64,000 nucleotides of DNA from Hanleya hanleyi (taxonomy: Eukaryota > Mollusca > Polyplacophora > Lepidopleurida > Hanleyidae), in the NCBI GenBank assembly GCA_036873755.1, contig JAVTVY010018977.1:1-64000 (forward strand), in the 5' to 3' direction. A model generated the notes under the pieces. The model was not told where the DNA came from. It was given only the letters and a program-made list of their open reading frames with translations, and did not search any database. Every line of letters starts with the position of its first letter. Within the stretch, counting starts at the first letter, position 1. Shown piece after piece: positions 1 through 14,000 of the stretch. The position numbers and the translations under genes are program-made.

Positions 1-74
1 ACCTTTATCAGGATAGAGGAGATTTTCTGACCTCATACACTGCATTTTATGGAAACTATGGTGAGATCTCAAAG

Positions 75-128
75 TTAATACACGTTAATAAATACGATCA
101 CTACGACCACGGCGAAGCGGTCCGCCAT
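75..128 (-). promoter_or_regulatory. YY1-like CAAAATGGCGG start context, possible 5' end of a leftward gene
   Basis: On the minus strand, caaaATGGCGG matches the YY1/Kozak configuration seen at many housekeeping first exons. The reading frame opens MADRFAVVVVIV and stops after 17 codons unless spliced. A neighbouring gene may begin here and continue left of the window. Weak evidence. Confidence 0.2.
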
Positions 129-1639
129 TTTGGATTCTCCGTGAAAGTCGGCGCGACATTTAATTCGAACACTCGCGTTTTTCTAGAATTGGCTCAACAA
201 ATAATTCGAAAGTAGCCAATTTTTGGAGTGGTGAGTTTCATCACTACATCGCGAATTAATAGGGAAATTACCGTATTATTTTTTTTTGCAATGCAGACAA
301 TTCCAATATTTGTTTCATATGCAATACAAAGATACAAATGAAATAAAATTAAGAGTATATACTTACCACTTAACAAACATGTTTAGGTTGAATACTGCTC
401 ATCAATGGAGATAATCACTCGCCTGAACTAATTTGTGCTATTATAGGTGTGCTAACCACCCTCCTCAGAATAAATGAGGCGATTTCAATTTTTCCCATTG
501 AGAAGTTTACATCTAGTTGTGCAGTAACTAGCACTAGTGAAAATGGCAACTGGTCATGAAATGCTTGGTTCAGCAGATTTGGATTCTTTGGATTCTCGCA
601 AACTAAGCAACAAAATTTTGTGAAATTCTACCCACGCAGTTCCTTTGTTCTGAAGTTTGACGGCAACCATGCGATGGACGTAAAGTAGAAGTCTGAGTTC
701 AAGACATCATTCTGCTTGACAGCTGCTACATCTTACGTGAAAATCCGCTGATGATGTAAGGATTTTATAGCGTCTCTTGCAAGCGTTATATGATAATTAT
801 CTTTGAATGTTTATGATAGTTTGTGATCTCTTACCGCTGTTGGTGTTGCTACAAACACGAGGTCCAAAAAAATGAAATCTATTAAAATAAGTGAGCAAGT
901 TACAATACAGAACATGTGTTTTTTTGTCATTCAGATGACCATTATCCAAATCACATTAGATAGCTCACCTTAGTACTACAGAAACTATTTGTTCATATCT
1001 TAATTGGTAGGGTGGTAAAAACATTCAAAAACTCAATATCAACTTGTGGGTGGGCTGTAAAAACTTGGAAAAACTCAATTTGAGCATAAAAAGAACTCAA
1101 TATTTTATAGTGGGTAGTAAAAATTTGGACTTCTATGAATCCCTGTATACGCCCGTATATTTGGAATTACATTGGTCCAAATTTCAAGGTTGTTTAATAG
1201 CCTTGATTCCAATAGGTAGCTAGCAATCCAGAGAAAGGGCTACAATTTTGTGCTTCTGAGAACGTAACATTATCACATCTTATACTGAATGATAAACTAA
1301 AATGGGCTTAACTCTTGGTAACTAGTTGACCTTGAAGCAAGAGCCGAGGGCTCACATATCCCACACTGAAATCGACTATAGTCAAACACAAGAAAATAGC
1401 AGTTTTCCTGCAAATGGATTCCTTTCAGCTGAGAGAATTTTTCATGAAGGAAGAAGAAAGTGATGAAGTAAACCTTTGTTCTTGAGTTAATAAACCGGTA
1501 TGAAGTTCATGAAGGACCCCTCTCCCCATTGAATTATTAAATGTATGGTTTTTATTTCACAACAGTTTAACTAAATGTAGCTGTTTCAAACATGGGAGAC
1601 AACTCAACAGGACAAATGCCATAAACATGTAGGGAAGAG

Positions 1640-2760
1640 AACTCTGAAAACTTGATTCAGTTTTGGGGGACTGTGGCCTTGACCTTTGACAAATTGATCT
1701 CAAAATGTATGGCTCCTCTTTGCCATGCGAGTAACTTGGTATACTCAAAGTTTGGTACTAATCATACCTTGAAACTAGAGATATCACATGGACAAATTGT
1801 GTTAATGGATGAATGGACAGAACGCAACATCGCATTGCACGACCTTGTCTTCGACAGGCATATGAAAATGTGACTTTTAATGATTTCTTGATTTTGGGGT
1901 CACAATGACCTTGACCTTTGACCCACATTTTGGTATGTAACACATCATGTCCCTCTAATGTATCTACTGGCAGAAAAAAAAGTTATTTTTGATGATTTCC
2001 CAATTTCGGGGTCACAGTGACTTTGACCTGACCTAAATTTTGGTACACGACACATCGTCTTCCCTCAATGTATCAATGGACTCAAACAATCCAGATTTTT
2101 ATGAATTTCATGATTTTGGGGGTCACAGTGACCTTGATGTTCGGCCTTGACCTACATTTTGGAACGTGACACATCATGTCCCACTAATGTATCTACTGAC
2201 ACAATTTTTTTTTTTTTTTAAAGATTTCTTGATTCTGCGGTCACAGTGACCTTGACTATTCACCTTAACCTAAATTTTGGTACATGACAAACTGTCTCCC
2301 CATAATTTTCTCAATGGACACAAACAATCATGATTTTTAACAATTTCACGATTTCGGGGTCACAGTGACCTTGACCTTGACCTGCATTTTGGTTTGTGAC
2401 ACATCGTGTCTCCCTAATGTATCTTCTGACACAAAAAAAAATTTTTTTTAAAGATTTCTTGATTCTGATTCAGATTTCCTGATGTTGGGGTCACAGTGAA
2501 CTTTGACCTTGACCTAATTTTTGGTATGCGACACTACATTTCCCCCTATTGAATCCACTCACGAAAAATTAGTATTTTTTAATGATTTCCTGATTTTTAG
2601 GTCACACTGACCATTGACCTTGATTCTGGGGTCACAGTGACCTTGACTATTGACCTGGACCTAAGTATAAAACGGCTCCCCTTAATTGCTCAATGGACTC
2701 AAAAAATCATGATTTTTAACAATTTCACGATTTTGGGGTGACAGTGACCTTGACCCAGGA
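1640..2760. repeat. Degenerate 110-130 bp tandem repeat with GGTCAnnnTGACC palindromes
   Basis: About eight diverged units, each with 'gatttcttgattttggggtcacagtgaccttgacc'-type sequence followed by a cacatcatgtc/ccctaatgtatc block. Perfect GGTCAnnnTGACC occurs at 1898, 2121, 2239, 2358, 2600 and 2630. Overlapping TGACCTTGA (TCAAGGTCA) and TGACCTTTGACC also occur. A lone related fragment sits at 44645-44672. Confidence 0.9.
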
Positions 2761-2770
2761 AGGGGTATAC

Positions 2771-3808
2771 ACAGACAGGATCCCAACAGGACAGTAGTGC
2801 TGCCCTAATGGACATGAGCCCAGTGGGCTTATTCTAAAAGTGGACACAAGCCCACAACTATATATCTTGATTGGGAAATATCGGACAAATAGATGTACAA
2901 TTATATTTTTTTTAAATATGGCGAGAAATAAAATGGCACAATTTTTTTAAAAAAATTATAACAAAAAAAAACTAATATTTTTTCTGGTGATTTTATGAAT
3001 AAATTTCAGGGAAAAAAAATGAAAATATGGTTGTTTTTCTTTCCTCTAGAAGATGAAAAAATGTGCCGACAACTTTGTTATTGTTGAGATATTTTGGAAA
3101 ATATATTGTAAAAGCAAAATATGAAAATTGACGTTTCAACAAGACGCATGCTATTGTACTTTCAGGGGCAGATACAGGCCTTATTTTATACCTTTATAAG
3201 GCGCCCAAAATAAACGAGGCCTAAAAATGCCCAAATTAAGAAAGGAAAAACGCCCAAATTACAACAAAAAAATCCAGGTATTTTAGTTTATTATGCAGCA
3301 AATTTAGGTTTTGCATTTAATTTTGAGATGGTTTACTCACGTTTGCATTTGTCACTTCAAAAATGAAGCGGCGAAATCAAGACGTGAATTACCTGTCAAA
3401 AATTTTTTTTCTCAATAGGTGCCCAAATTAAAAAGCTGTATCTGCCCCTGACTTTAGTTTGCTATATAAGAATATATTGTATTCTAAGAATATATGGTAA
3501 AAGCAAAATATGAAATTAAAAGAACCAATGAAAAAATAGTTTTTCTGATTAATATTGTTCCGAATCAAAATACATAGTTTTTTGTTCTCGTGAAATTTAA
3601 TAAACACTCGAAAAAAGTCCTTTTTTATAATTTATTAATAATTTTTATGTCAAATTGTTTGTCATATTTGTTCAAATTCTCCTTTACATATATTTTTCCA
3701 ATATTCCCCAATCAGAATATATAGTTGTGGGCTAGTGTCCACTTTTGGAATAAGCCAACTGGGCTCATGTCCATAAGAGCTGCTGTCCTTAAGGCTCCTG
3801 TCCTGCAC
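2771..3808. mobile_element. Foldback element with ~100-bp arms, containing a nested MITE
   Basis: Left arm (about 2771-2895) reads acaggatcccaacaggacag through ggacacaagcccacaacta. The right arm (about 3700-3808) is its reverse complement. The interior is AT-rich and is itself interrupted at 3163-3450. Confidence 0.8.
3163..3450. mobile_element. MITE with 15-bp terminal inverted repeats nested in the foldback
   Basis: Ends CAGGGGCAGATACAG and CTGTATCTGCCCCTG are perfect inverted repeats. Flanks acttt/acttt suggest a 5-bp target duplication. It contains the repeated word gcccaaatta. Confidence 0.8.
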
Positions 3809-4440
3809 CCATGCAGGGAGGTGAAACCTAAAACAACATTCTGGAGTAGCAAATTTCTCTCACAGAGAAAGAACAAAAGAAATCAGTCTAGAACCAGAGC
3901 ATGTCACATCAAGGGCCACAACTTTTGGTCACATCAAGAGAGATAACTGTGTTAATAAATTAATTTAACATACTCCTACAGTCTATTTTCCAGATCTATC
4001 AACATTTTACCAGCACAGTTGAATAGTAGTATCGTCAAGAGGATAAATGACATGCCTAATATGGTCATTTGTTCAACTTCATACAAATTTCCACAAGTTA
4101 TTGGTTAACTGTCAAGGCAGATGTACGGGGGTTTTTTTTGGCTGCAGTGCAGTGCAGGCCGCATGCAGCCTCAAGTTGGCTCAACCCTCACTCATGCAAT
4201 TGTTCAGTCTTGCGGTTTCTGTGTTTTGTGAAAATGTTTTCACTCTTACCACTTACGAGCTTTAGAATAATGTTGCAGAGAACGCTTCTCCTAATTCACT
4301 GGAATGAATATTCTGAAGTTTCGAACTCTTCCCCCGAAAAACTGCTTTACCCGCCGAAGTGTTGACTTTCCTAGCAGTTCTCGTTCCATTCTCGCCGACT
4401 GGTGTGATTTTACGAGATTATTGCAGCCGACGTATTTCCC

Positions 4441-4450
4441 AACTTCCGGT
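4441..4450 (+). promoter_or_regulatory. ETS-like site in the RIOK3 5' flank
   Basis: aacttccggt sits about 300 nt upstream of coding exon 1, in a more CpG-rich patch (4320-4450). ETS motifs are common in housekeeping promoters. A transcription start cannot be placed from sequence alone. Confidence 0.25.
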
Positions 4451-4544
4451 TAGATTGGGAAACATCTGTCAGTGAATTTAGCCACATTACAGGTTAAATT
4501 GTCTAATTGAGCAATACCTGTTGAATTCTGTAGTTATTTCAGTG

Positions 4545-4655
4545 TTTGGTCGTGGGAATATAAGGCATAGCCTGGTAAATCCAGGGCAAATACTTGCGGA
4601 TTTCGCAAGACACGCAGCTGGGTTTTGTAAGGGTCCCTAAAACAACAACAACAAC
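4545..4655 (+). mobile_element. Possible SINE 3' fragment
   Basis: gggtccctaaaacaacaacaacaac is a typical short SINE tail; the preceding 80 bp have no coding signal. It lies just upstream of RIOK3 exon 1. Confidence 0.35.
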
Positions 4656-4742
4656 CTGACAACGTTTCAACACCTGTCGAAAAATATAATCATAAGTTCA
4701 AAAGACAAAAGTTTGACTTTACATTTCTCTGCCATTTGGCAG

Positions 4743-5005
4743 GGACCAACTTGGGTTGAACGTTTTAACATTCCATCCATCAGAAGAAGTGAGATCATCA
4801 ACAATCTGGTTGCAATGGAAGGAACGATTGTAGAAAAATCCACCCCAGTTCCCACCAATCCATGGAATCGAGTGCCTTCTGGTTCAGTCAGCTCTCCATG
4901 GGGAAAGAGTCCTACGGTGACACCGTGTTCACTTCAAGATGTCATGAGTGAACAGCTGGCTGTAGAGTTACAAGAAGAAAATGGTGAATTATTAGAAAAA
5001 GACAG
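4743..5005 (+). CDS. RIOK3: RIOK3 coding exon 1
   Basis: Residues 1-63 from ATG 4815. An acceptor-like ttggcag ends at 4742 and the donor gacag|gtaaac follows 5005, leaving phase 2. It encodes the conserved [16 protein letters not shown] block. Codons 4743-4814 are open in frame but probably 5' UTR. Confidence 0.85.
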
Positions 5006-8000
5006 GTAAACAAACATAACACAGTTGTGGCTTTTGTCCATGAAGCTTTTGACAGAACAGCAGTTTGGGAAATTTCAGAATTCGGGAACGTTGTCGAATT
5101 TGGGAACAGTAGACTGCAATTGTTTACGAATTCGGAAACTCTAGGTCACTTTTTCAACTAAAAACGTAAATGGGAATATTTTCGATGAATGGTATTATAA
5201 TTTTTCTATAGATAGGTATCAACTTTCATTCTCTTGAATTTCATCCTGTGATTTCAAAATTCTTGTTTTTTTTTTGCAGAATGTGAGAAAGAGGATAAGA
5301 TAAGATAAGATAAGATTTATTGACGTAAAATTATACCCGCAGGGGGTTAAAAAAACGTGAATACAAACAGTTTCAGACATATACATGTAGAAGACAGACA
5401 CGGATGACGGACAATACAAAACAATATACAAGACAAATTTACATTAAAATGTGCACAATAAGCGCTCACAAATCTATGGGACTGGCACTGTGGCCTGGGG
5501 ACTGGTAGTCTTCAATGCAGTGTTCGAATTTAAGAAAAATTTGAACCAGTCCACCGGACTGGTGAGCCAATAATGTAACCAGTCCGCAAATATTTTTACT
5601 AGTCCGTTAATATTAAATAAAAGATGATCTGAGAACATTTGTCATCATTTTGTTCTCTGTCATGGTTGCTACTAAATAAGAAATTAATAATTGTGCATTT
5701 CTTGAATTTCTTGAGCGCGTGTGAAGATAATAACATACGACAAACCCCGTCGGCTAGACTTTGACGGCGACCTTGACTGCACGTGTCGTCGCGAAACACT
5801 GCTTCAACAAATGCCATTTCAAGCCAAGAAATTAGTAGATTTCTTTCGACGTTGATGGAGAATATGTTTAAAATTGTCCTGGTAAACATGATCAGGTCGA
5901 CTGAAGCGTAATCATGTTGCTGATTTCTCAATTCTCGACCTGGAAGTGGGTGCTTTATTTGCTGAAAAGATCGTCAACCTGCCGCCATGCATTGCCATCC
6001 CCTGCATTACAATCATACTTTACGGTATGCTGACACTGTTCGCGCCGCTTTACGGTTGTTGTTGTTGTCGCAAAACGCGACTGTGGTCGTGATTTTGTTG
6101 GAATTTGCTGAATTTTTTTTTAGACTCGCAGGATTTATTTTAGATTCGGTCGGGTAACCGAAAACAGACATATCTTTTACAAATTGTGTGGAGATATTCA
6201 GAGAAATAGTTTACACAATGAACTGAGAGTTTTTTTGTTACCAGTCCGACGGACTTGTTGTTCAGTCACTCACACCAGTCCGTTTGATTTTTTACCAGTC
6301 TCGGACTGACGGACAGGTGCCAAATTCGAACTCTGCAATGCCCAGCCACGTTTAAATAGGGTATATTGTATGCTATATAAGGAAAAATTTTAACCATCTT
6401 TTAACTGGAAACAGTCGTAAACAAAATGGGCTATACATATTTAGTAATTTGTGGATTAGTGCAGGATAACAGCTCCACAAACATGTCATCAGTGCACATA
6501 GATTTATTTCTTATTAGGTTCGTCCGAACTTAGGTTAGTTTTGCCCGACGCTCAGAAAATTTGCAGCAGCTAAGAAGGAAGTGTTTTTCATCCTCTAACA
6601 CACCACATGTATTACAGAGTCTATTACTTCGTGGGGTTTTAGAGTATCTACCTGTCTCAATTTCCAATCTATGGGCACTGATTCGAAGTTTAACTAGTGC
6701 AGATCTATGTTTTCCATTACTCAGAGACATCAGATTTCGCTCATGGCGGGGATAAGATTTCACGAGATTATATGTTTCAAGTTTGCTGGAAGATGGTACC
6801 TCGTCTCTCCATTTTGTCTCATAGATTTCATGTAGAACAACTTTCATAAACTTAGTGCTAGCTTTGGGATTTGGGCAACCAAAATTTTCCCATACGTGAT
6901 ACGACTTAAGGCTTTGTAGCAGACGTTTCATATAGTGCACCCAATGTTGTGCATTGTTTGCCCGATTAGCCTCACACTGTTCAAGAAATGCCTTGTACAG
7001 TAGGGAGGATGGATCAGCATCACAAATATAGAAAAAATATTTAATGCTCTTTACAATAGCAGAGAAATTAATAGGGGTTCTCCCCAGTTCTCCACGTACA
7101 CCGGCATTAGTAGACCTGGAGTTTACTCGTAACACATGTTTACAAAACTTCATATGAACTCGTTCAATATCATTTGATATATATTCAGTAGGTCTGTAGG
7201 ATTGACAAACTCTTTCAGGTAACCAATCCAAATTTCTGCACCGTATGTCAAAATTGGATTGACCATGGTATCAAACAGTTTGCAAGACAATATAGGGTTA
7301 ATGTCCCCTACACTGAGGGCATGTCTTATACTAAATAGAGCCTTATTGGCTCTGCTCGCAAGATTAGATACAGTTATGTTGAATTTTCCGTTACTGTGCA
7401 GAACAAGGCCTAGATATTTATATGAGTTACAACTTTCAAGAGTTTGTACACCAATATGGAACTGTTCTTTGCTTTTCTGATTTTGTCCAAAAACAACAGT
7501 CTTCGATTTCTTTATATTAATCGAAAGTGTATCTTTGTCCTATTTCCTCCATAAATAAACGCATTTATGAATTCGGGAACTCTGGGTTCCTATGCAACTT
7601 AAAACATGATTGGCATTTCTCTTAAGTGAACGGCATTATAATGTCTCTATCAGTGAGTAACAACATTTGTTCTCTTGAAATTCCATGTTGTGATTTCAAT
7701 ATTCTACGTTTTTGCTGTAAGTGAGAAAATGTTTCTTCAGTCCTATATCCTCCATGTTAATGTGAGTTCCCAAATTTGGGAATGTTGCTGAATTCAGCAA
7801 TGTTTGATGTTCCTGAATTCCTGAACCGTTCCCAAATTCTGCAATTTCCCGAACTGACAGGTGCATGTTCTGAAGCCCTGATAACTCTCACTGTCCATGG
7901 TAGATACTTCATGTAGAAGGCTATTGTGCAAGTCTTTGTGCAGCTAAAAAGGCTCAAGTCCAGACACATTGTTGTCCCTAGACTTGGCAATTTATGCATT

Positions 8001-11000
8001 GTCTCATGATTCTTACATGGAGTATGGACCCTCTCCATCACTCTCCAAACTTATTCTTCAGGAGAGCTTTTGACCATCTCCTGTAAATTGTAAAAGCAAT
8101 AGTGAGAGTGATCTTTAGTTAATCCATGATACTGGTGGACAAATTAGAAATGGGCTAAATATGCTAAAACTAGTCATCATGTGGAACTCGGAGGTTGGTA
8201 CAAATTGATTCTAGTACTAATTCCTGTAATCTTTATCAAGGTTTTTTTTTTTTTTTTTTTTGACGTCGCACTGAACTTTATTCTATCATTGACATACAGG
8301 CATTTAGATAAACATGTCAAGGTGACAAAATATTATATACATAAATTAGAAAATATATCGGTACACCACATGAAGATAACTCGTTCACAGATTCGTGCCA
8401 AAGCAAGAAGCGATGAAAATGAGAGTAGATCACATACAGAACGAACAAGAACATTAAAGGTGAACTGCAAAGCTTTTAATTTTTTCTAAATTGTTGCTTA
8501 TATACATCTTGTCATATGTGACATAACTTTTATATGTTTTTGAGGCAAATATAGTTTGCAAAATTGTACTAATAACAATATTTAAGTTATCCTGTTATAA
8601 ATCCGTCTTGAAAACTTGCATCGCTTGTCTCTCTTGGTTTGTAGAACGTTATGACGTTATAGTGGTCCCCTTCATTCAAGTTTTATTCAAATGTGACGTC
8701 ATGCTACGTCGGATGAATGAACGAGGACCACTATAACGTCATGACGTTCCAAAAACAACGGGAGGCAAGCGATGACGTTTTTAAAAGTGCTGGCTCTCGG
8801 TATAAGTTTTGACTTCTCATATACCCAAATTAAAACAATAACCCACAAAACTATTACCACACATAATTGTAACAACTATAGAAGTTCTTGTTTTATGACA
8901 TTTTAACAGAACATTGGAAAGCTTTTCAGTTCACCTTTAAAGAAGTACTTGGGGTTTTTTGGGGGTTTTTTGTGTGTCCATCATAGTTTTTTTTCTTTCT
9001 TTTTTTTATTCAATAGTTTGTTGTACACAGGAGTCGGATATAATATACTTTACATTGCATATAACTGTCATCAAATACGTTTTTGGTACAGTCGAATAAT
9101 GTGGTGAATAATCCTCTAGGTGATTATTTCTTGGGCTTGCCAAGCTAAGTGGAGCCAACATTCATCAGAAATCTTTCTATTGGAGACCATTTAATCTTTA
9201 TGAAGTTGGTCCATGATGCTGGGAGAAAAATTAGAAATGGGATAAATATGCTAAAACTATTCACTATTTGGTACAAATTGCTTCTAGTACTAATTCCTGT
9301 ATATCTTCAATCGCACAGACAACAAGAAGCTGATGATGCAGCACTGGCCGCATTACTGGCTTCAGGGATTGATACTCAGGAGACCAAAAATGACATACTT
9401 CTTGCACAGATGTTACAGCACGAATTCGACAAGGAACACGACCAACAGCTTCAACTTGAAGAGAATAAATTCAATGGTACCAGCAAAGGTTAGTCATTGG
9501 CTTTCACTGGTGATACAGGGCTAGAAATAAGGGTTGTGCATTCTTACTCACCTTCAGGTGCCCTTGTAAGTGGATCTGAAGACCTGACTGACCTGATAGG
9601 TTATTGGCATATTGTTGCAATCAGCAATACTGGTATCATGTTTATAGGGATCTTGAAGACAGTCCCTGGTTGCTTTTTCTGGTATCAGTTCATCTACTTT
9701 ATCCTGCCAGTTCTCCCAGTACATTTATATCCAAGTTCAACAGTAAATCATGCTCAAGATACGACCACATAGATCTGCTTGATAGACTACCATTTTTCAT
9801 CCGCCCTCCAGCTTAGGGCAGCATGGTTTGTACCATGTTTGTCTGGCACAGGAGGCAGATTAAAGTGCCAAACAAATTAGGCTCTCTGACGATCCATTGT
9901 GATCACCAGTGTCTGTAGAGCCTAATTTTCAAAATTTGAAATTCATATCTTTTTGTAGTTTTGGTTAGGTTTTTGTCAGGGTTTTGCTAGGGTAGTTTGT
10001 TTGGGTCATCGTCGCCGTGTGACCAATAAGGTTAGGTGCGACATTCAAACAACCAACCAACCGTTTTTCATCCCAGAATCAATGTTGGCCGTGATCGAAA
10101 CAGACCGTTGACCAATTACATGTACTACACTAAAAAACTCAACAGGAGAGCGGAGAAAAATCATCATCATACACTAGTGGACTCCTTGTTCATATTTTGA
10201 ATTAGCCTTGATAGATTGCACCACCAAAAGCATTCAAATCTGAGGTCTAAATTTCATCTACCAACTAGAGACTAAGCGAATCAGAACATACCCAATGACA
10301 GACTGTGTATAGAACGACATATTCTCTCAGTAGTTAGGCCATTCCTCCTGATATCACGGTGGCCAGATACATGGAACAACCATTTCCAATCAGTAACCCA
10401 CTCATGCATGGATTTGCATTTGTCAATTGTTGTTTATTTATAAATTCTTTTGAACGGAGCTGGGGGTTTGATATATCAAGGCTGATTTGAAGTGTGAATG
10501 GAGAAGCTGGCTTGTGTATGAAGACGAGAAAAATTAACACAAACTTTGTTCATCCTTCAGCATTGTTCAATGGTTTGGCTTACTAGTTATCAGTCACTGT
10601 GACCTATCATGGCCAGCACTTCTACATTGAACATGTACAGGCCTGTAGCCAGGGGTAGGGCGATTACCCTTTTGGAAAATGTGGCCTTTAAAGAGTTTTA
10701 CACATAATTCTGTACAAATGCCGTTGTCAGACGGAGGCTAAAACCACATACTCTATTTCTTCTAATTTTTCGAAACACATTTTTAGACTTAGAAGCAGAT
10801 AAATATTGTGGCATGGATATGTTATTTATCCCAAAAACCTGAAAGATAGCTAGTGAAATTTGTAGAATATCAGAAATATTTCTCTCCACCGATGCCTGAA
10901 GTTAGGTTTTGCCATCTGAATAATTAGAAGAAATAGGGTATGTGCCCAATTTTCTCATAAATGAATCCCCTCCTGCCTTTTAAAATGTGTGCTCCCATAT

Positions 11001-14000
11001 AAAGCCCATCTCCTCCTTCCCCCCCCCCTTCCGAAGATAGTCAGTTTATGGCCCTCTGATTAATTGAAAGTCTATAAATTAAAAACAAAGTTGAATCTTA
11101 GCCTAGACATTTGAGTTTAACTGTACAGATGTGTTTGAAATAATTCACATTTACACATATTGATTGCTTTCTCTTCAGTGTCTATATCATTCCAAAATTA
11201 CCGATCTGCTCACCCTGCACTGGGTCATGATGTTGAGGAGGATGATGAAGAGGACAATGAAGAATCTACAACAGAATGGGGTAGGATTGACTGCTCTGAA
11301 CATTGTTTTTGGTTTGCCTGTACATGATCTTTGAAAAGCCAGGAAATAATCAAATGATAACCCCATAAACAGAAATAGGCTAATCCGTTACCAAAGTTCA
11401 TGTTAAACTGTGAACGGGACGTACGTATTTTGTTTGTAAAATGTTATGTACTTATTGTCAACTTGATTTTGAAATAATGAATCAAAAGAGGACTGTATCT
11501 AAGTGGTTTCGACATTCAGGGGTACATGTGAGCTAGCCTATCATGCTGTTTATTTCTTGTAGAATTTTCATTGCTTTCCTTCCGTTGCAGAAAAACCACC
11601 ACCAATTTTTAATCGCAGTGGAATATCGGGGAAGGGCAAAAATATCACAACAAAGCATGATGCCGTCATCTGTGGGAGACGCAACGCCACTAGAATGATG
11701 GAGGTATTAATCCATTTATGAAGAATTAATCATTCATTATGAATCTAGTGAACAATGGTTTAAATCGACACGACTAATTACACATCATATACACTTGTAT
11801 AATGTGATCAGAATTTCCGAAAACATACTAGCAATGTTATATTTTAAATTTTATGCAGGTTGGTTTTTGTTTGCTGTTTATCTGGTCTCAACTGTACATA
11901 CTTGAACTGTATTGACATGATTGAGTGAGATGTTAAGGGACAACAAAAATAACATGGTGCTGTTGTTGCATTTTGGTGTCACAGTTGCAAAAGTTGGAAT
12001 ATCTTGAAGTAAACATTTGATAGCAATCGAATATGTGACACATGTAATGTTTATGCAAAACTTATAGAAGTGAACATGTTCAAAATCTCTTCTGATGAGG
12101 TTTGCACTGAGGTAGAATAGTCTCATTATCACCTGTTGTAAATAATTTCTCTCACCTGTTGTAAATAATTTCTCTCACCTGTTGTAAATAATTTCTCTCA
12201 CCTGTTGTAAATAATTTCTCTCACCTGTTGTAAATAATTTCCAACATAAGAAGTAATGCAAACAACTTTGTATTATCTTGTCCTGTCCCATGTGCAACAA
12301 CATGACAGGGTCTTACTCTCCAACATGTTTAAAAAAATGAAGAAAAAAAATAGTGGAATTTGTTCACATTCTGAAGTTGATCTGCCATCAATAATGGTAA
12401 TGTCTGTTGTTTTATTGCAGTTTTCTCCCGAGTTTGAGGTAGGAGATGCAGAGGGGATGGACATGAAATTACCCAACCATGTCTACAATAAATTAAAAGC
12501 CCACTCACAATCAGAAAGCAAAAGGAGTCAAAGGCTTCACGAGAAGAAGGAACACTCAACTGCTGTACGTTCTGGTTTTATTCACTCAACAGATCAGTTA
12601 AACTGCTGCATTAACTTAGCAAATTCTGTTCGCTCAGCCTCTGTAAAAAGCAGGTTTAAAGGCTGCAATATTTGTTTTTCCAACCTTTATATCTTAGCAA
12701 TTTGTGTCTGGCCTGGTGTCAAGGGGTTCACTTCCCCCCTCCATTTTTGGAAAAAAAATATGATTTTCCTCCAAATGCACTGTTCAGATTGAATCAAACG
12801 CTTCCATGTGCCCCTTCGTCTCTGATGTGCCCTTTTCACATGACAGTGAATCACCCCTCAAGATATCATGGCTATTGGCTGAAGGGTTCATGTGGCAAAT
12901 ATTGTTTCTTCTTTCCAGTTATTTCCTGATAGACAAGTAGTAAATATATATCTTAGCTGTCAATCAATGCTGGCGATTTAACTTATGAATATATTTTGAG
13001 TTACCATACTTCAGAAATAAACAATTATACTTCACAATAATTTAGGAACAAGCCATGGATCCTCGGACCCGTCTCATCCTCTATAAACTGGTTAACGCTG
13101 GAGTCCTGGATTCTGTCAGCGGCAGTATTGCTTCTGGGAAGGAGTCGATGGTGTGCCATGCTTATGGAGGAAGGTAAGACTCATGGATAACCTCTCTGAT
13201 ATGATGGAGTAGTTTCTCCCATATGCGGTACATTCTCCATTGATATTTCCTTTTTTTGAGATCTTTCAAAAACATTCAAATAAAATCAGTTCCACGATTA
13301 CGAGTTAAGGTAAATCCTCTAATAATACAATCACCCTATTAAAAATTAAATCTTTCTTCTAAAAACACTTGCTAAAATATTAAAAATAATGAAGAAATAA
13401 TTCATTTCTGCATGATTTTGGACCACTCTGTTAACTTCTTGTTCTAATAGATAACTCACTGATATAATGGTGGGAAATTTCACTTCCTGTGGTTGAAGTA
13501 TTACAGGATTTATCATATATCTATGGTGAATTGTGTAACCTAATGACAGGAATATGGCTTCCACCTAAAACAGATTTTATTCACCATTTGGAGGTGATGT
13601 TGATGGAGTGACTGATCTGTTAAGAAACTTCTTCAATATCATTTAGATCTTTTTTGACACCCTGAAAAATGTTTTTCAAATAAACTTTATCAGAAATTTA
13701 AGCTTTTATATTATTTGAAATGTTACAATAGACATGATAGATGTCCCCAAATTCTAATGTTTTCTAATGCGATTTTTTGTCTTCAGTACAGAGGATGGTT
13801 CCATACCGTCTGAGTGCGCCATCAAGGTATTCAAGACGACTCTGACTGACTTCAAAACCCGAGAAAAATATGTTCATGGAGATCATAGATTTGCCCGAGA
13901 CGATTACAAGAAATTCAACCCCAGGAAAATTATCAAGATCTGGGCGGAGAAGGAGACAGCAAACTTGAAAAGGTAAAGGAAACTTTGTACATGTATCTAT

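Larger units (their letters stand above)
5061..7858. mobile_element. Foldback element (GGGAAATTGCAGAATTCGGG ends) split by a LINE, RIOK3 intron 1
   Basis: Left half 5061-5290 and right half 7530-7858 are homologous to the intact copy at 51205-51805. The break point lies in the internal 'agtgagaaa' segment. The intervening 2.2 kb is LINE sequence plus another insertion. Confidence 0.75.

Noticed and set aside
12256..12792. 178-codon single-exon gene at RIOK3 exon 5
   Set aside because: Only 12421-12564 is conserved; the remainder reads into intron on both sides of good splice sites.
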